This document shows, one piece after another, positions 30,712 to 32,064 of a stretch of DNA of 32,064 nucleotides. A program made the position numbers and the translations under genes. Origin of the DNA: Lachnospiraceae bacterium (GTDB lineage: Bacteria > Bacillota > Clostridia > Lachnospirales > Lachnospiraceae); contig JALERT010000095.1 of the NCBI GenBank assembly GCA_022764445.1, forward strand, positions 1 through 32,064. Direction: 5' to 3'. The notes under the pieces are model-generated. The model was not told the DNA's origin. It saw only the letters and a program-made list of their open reading frames with translations, and did no database searches. Numbering within the stretch: position 1 is the first letter of the stretch; the number at the start of each line of letters is the position of its first letter.

Positions 30712-30810
30712 TATGCATTGTTCATAGTTTAATGTACAATTCCACAAGTGAGATTTTTGTCCCTTTGTGTATTTTATATATTTTTTGTCAAATTTGACTA
30801 ATTTATTTGA

Positions 30811-30903
30811 TTATATCCTCTTTCTGATTTCTTCTAATACTTCACTTGCTGATTTTACACGAATATCTTTAATATTCCTCAAGGAAATTATGACTGACAC
30901 CAT
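30811..30903 (-). CDS. Possible 30-residue small ORF overlapping the 3' end of the TtcA-like gene
   Basis: A second frame opens with ATG inside the last codons of the rhodanese-TtcA gene and continues past its stop to TAA, giving a basic/acidic peptide (ending ASEVLEEIRKRI) that looks helical. No ribosome binding site is visible. It may be chance or a trace of a longer C-terminus. Confidence 0.15.
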   Translation of the reverse strand: MVSVIISLRNIKDIRVKSASEVLEEIRKRI

Positions 30904-32017
30904 TTTTATCTTTATATTTTATTATGGTACTCAGATTTACATTTGTCACACTCTTAAATATATTACTTTCGACATAAGGATTACTTTTTTTCATATCCGC
31001 TATAAGTTTCTTAACTTCCATCCTTTTTGAAGCAGACGTGCCGTCATCGCGGCATGATGAACATGTATCTGTAAAATGACATGCACATTGTATGAAATGA
31101 AGGTTATTGTAATCTCTCCATTTGATGATATCCTCTTCTCTTATAAGATACATAGGTCTTATTAATTCCATTCCTTCAAAATTGGTGCTGTGAAGCTTTG
31201 GCATCATTGTCTGGACCTGTGCACCATAAAGCATTCCCATAAGAATTGTCTCGATTACATCATCATAGTGATGACCGAGTGCTATTTTATTACATCCCAG
31301 CTCTTTTGCCTTACTGTAAAGATATCCTCTCCTCATCCTTGCACAAAGATAACACGGTGACTTCTCAACTTCATATACAGCATCAAATATTTTTGACTCA
31401 AATACTGTTATAGGAACACCAAGCATCCTTGCATTCTTTTCAATAAGCAGGCGGTTTACTTCACTATATCCCGGATCCATCACAAGAAAAACAAGTTCAA
31501 ATGGGAATTTATTATGTCTCTTGATTTCCTGGAAAAGTTTTGCCATGAGCATTGAATCCTTACCGCCTGATATGCACACAGCTATCTTATCTCCTTCCTG
31601 AATAAGATCATACTCATTTATTCCCTTTGCGAATTTACTAAATAAAACTTTATGGAATTTCTTTCTTATACTTTTTTCAACTTCTTCCTGTTTATCACCA
31701 TAATCATCCTTATAAGACGATAAAAGCCACTCTGAATATCCGTTTTTAAGACTTACGGCATCATATCCCATCTGTCGCAGCTGATATGCAGCGTCAGAAC
31801 TTTGAATACCCTTCATACAATATAATACATATGATGTATCTTTACTAAGCTCGCCACTCTTAGCTTTTTCTATAATATTTTCTATATACTCAGAATTTGG
31901 AATTGAGCCATATCTGTGTGAAACCTCATCTCTTATATCACACAGTCTGTACATTGACGGATGTATATCCGCAAGCTGCTCTATCGTTATTTCTGCATTC
32001 TCATATTGTTCAAACAT
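30869..32017 (-). CDS. Rhodanese-like domain fused to TtcA-type tRNA thiolation PP-loop ATPase
   Basis: 382 residues. Residues 1-105 are a rhodanese domain with Cys67 in the active-site loop YCMKGIQSSD, suited to carry sulfur as a persulfide. After a linker, residues about 125-382 form a TtcA/TilS-type PP-loop ATPase: SGGKDS at 150-155, the pair of cysteines in SPCYLCARMRRGYL, GHHYDDVIET, and a C-terminal cluster in CACHFTDTCSSC. TtcA makes 2-thiocytidine at position 32 of certain tRNAs using an iron-sulfur cluster. Here the fusion suggests direct sulfur hand-over. The end HNFLEEY fits the family's usual C-terminus. TAGGAGAAAAAAT precedes the ATG. It is probably in a unit with the gene ending at 32043. 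Confidence 0.88.
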   Translation of the reverse strand: MFEQYENAEITIEQLADIHPSMYRLCDIRDEVSHRYGSIPNSEYIENIIEKAKSGELSKDTSYVLYCMKGIQSSDAAYQLRQMGYDAVSLKNGYSEWLLSSYKDDYGDKQEEVEKSIRKKFHKVLFSKFAKGINEYDLIQEGDKIAVCISGGKDSMLMAKLFQEIKRHNKFPFELVFLVMDPGYSEVNRLLIEKNARMLGVPITVFESKIFDAVYEVEKSPCYLCARMRRGYLYSKAKELGCNKIALGHHYDDVIETILMGMLYGAQVQTMMPKLHSTNFEGMELIRPMYLIREEDIIKWRDYNNLHFIQCACHFTDTCSSCRDDGTSASKRMEVKKLIADMKKSNPYVESNIFKSVTNVNLSTIIKYKDKNGVSHNFLEEY

Positions 32018-32042
32018 ATTTTTTCTCCTATACAGTCAAATT

Positions 32043-32064
32043 TTATACAAGTCCTTTTCCCTTC
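32043..32064 (-). CDS. Last codons of an upstream minus-strand gene (partial)
   Basis: At the right edge the minus strand reads K-G-K-G-L-V then TAA, ending 25 bases before the ribosome-binding/start region of the TtcA-like gene. The fragment is too short to identify; the close spacing suggests an operon. Confidence 0.3.

Larger units (their letters stand above)
30374..30868. other. Long upstream region of the alpha-glucan operon
   Basis: About 495 AT-rich bases with no convincing gene. It contains the operon promoter and two LacI-type operators (30446-30523), a perfect 11-base inverted repeat around a TATAAT (30663-30711), a 12-base palindrome GTCAAATTTGAC (30787-30798), and the end of a possible 30-residue reading frame that overlaps the next gene. 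Confidence 0.7.

Noticed and set aside
30767-31030. 87-residue plus-strand reading frame rich in Phe, Ile and Leu
   Set aside because: It is antisense to the 3' end of the TtcA-like gene for much of its length, has no ribosome binding site, and its composition reflects T-rich sequence.

Overview
The window is AT-rich, low-GC Firmicutes DNA. A full-length Spo0A, a HydE-type hydrogenase maturase, lipobox lipoproteins, strong GGAGG ribosome binding sites and a DUF1015-glgB pair all suggest a gut Lachnospiraceae-type clostridium (Roseburia / Lachnospira / Eubacterium neighbourhood). This is inference from gene content; no 16S gene is present. Almost everything is on the minus strand. The only plus-strand genes are a HAD-GNAT fusion and a diguanylate cyclase.

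Layout, left to right. (1) 1-4105, minus: DUF1015 protein, glycogen branching enzyme GlgB and a truncated MscS channel, with 19-20 base gaps. (2) 4183-5422, plus: a HAD phosphatase fused to a GNAT acetyltransferase, facing an Asn-rich lipoprotein across a bidirectional terminator. (3) 6119-9208, minus: citrate synthase and a PutP-type sodium/proline symporter. (4) 9282-12542, minus: a signalling block with spo0A, a REC-SARP-type response regulator, a small sensorless LytS-type kinase and a winged-helix regulator with a degenerate receiver. (5) 11886-18845, minus: an MMPL transporter, a secreted heptad-repeat stalk protein, a TetR repressor and hydE, apparently read from one promoter bracketed by two near-identical TetR-type palindromes. 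(6) 19019-24461: a minimal DEAD-box helicase, a membrane GGDEF protein and a membrane hybrid histidine kinase. (7) 24538-30523, minus: a complete alpha-glucan operon (binding protein, two permeases, LacI repressor, MalQ) with two LacI-type operators at its promoter and a terminator-like hairpin after the binding-protein gene. (8) 30869-32064, minus: a rhodanese-TtcA-like fusion and the last codons of another gene.

Functionally, glgB and the malQ operon both concern alpha-glucans: import of maltodextrin-type sugars, transglycosylation, and glycogen branching. The rest is mainly signalling (Spo0A, three further two-component-type proteins, a cyclic-di-GMP synthase, a hybrid kinase) and an envelope transport system.

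The least explained structure is intergenic. A 144-base element at 20263-20406 has 11-base perfect terminal inverted repeats and is flanked by an exact 8-base direct repeat, so it looks like a MITE-type insertion. Its target resembles a short motif (GTTAC-x2-TTCAC) that recurs in several intergenic regions, including a 39-base tandem duplication in the probable 5' leader of the hybrid kinase.
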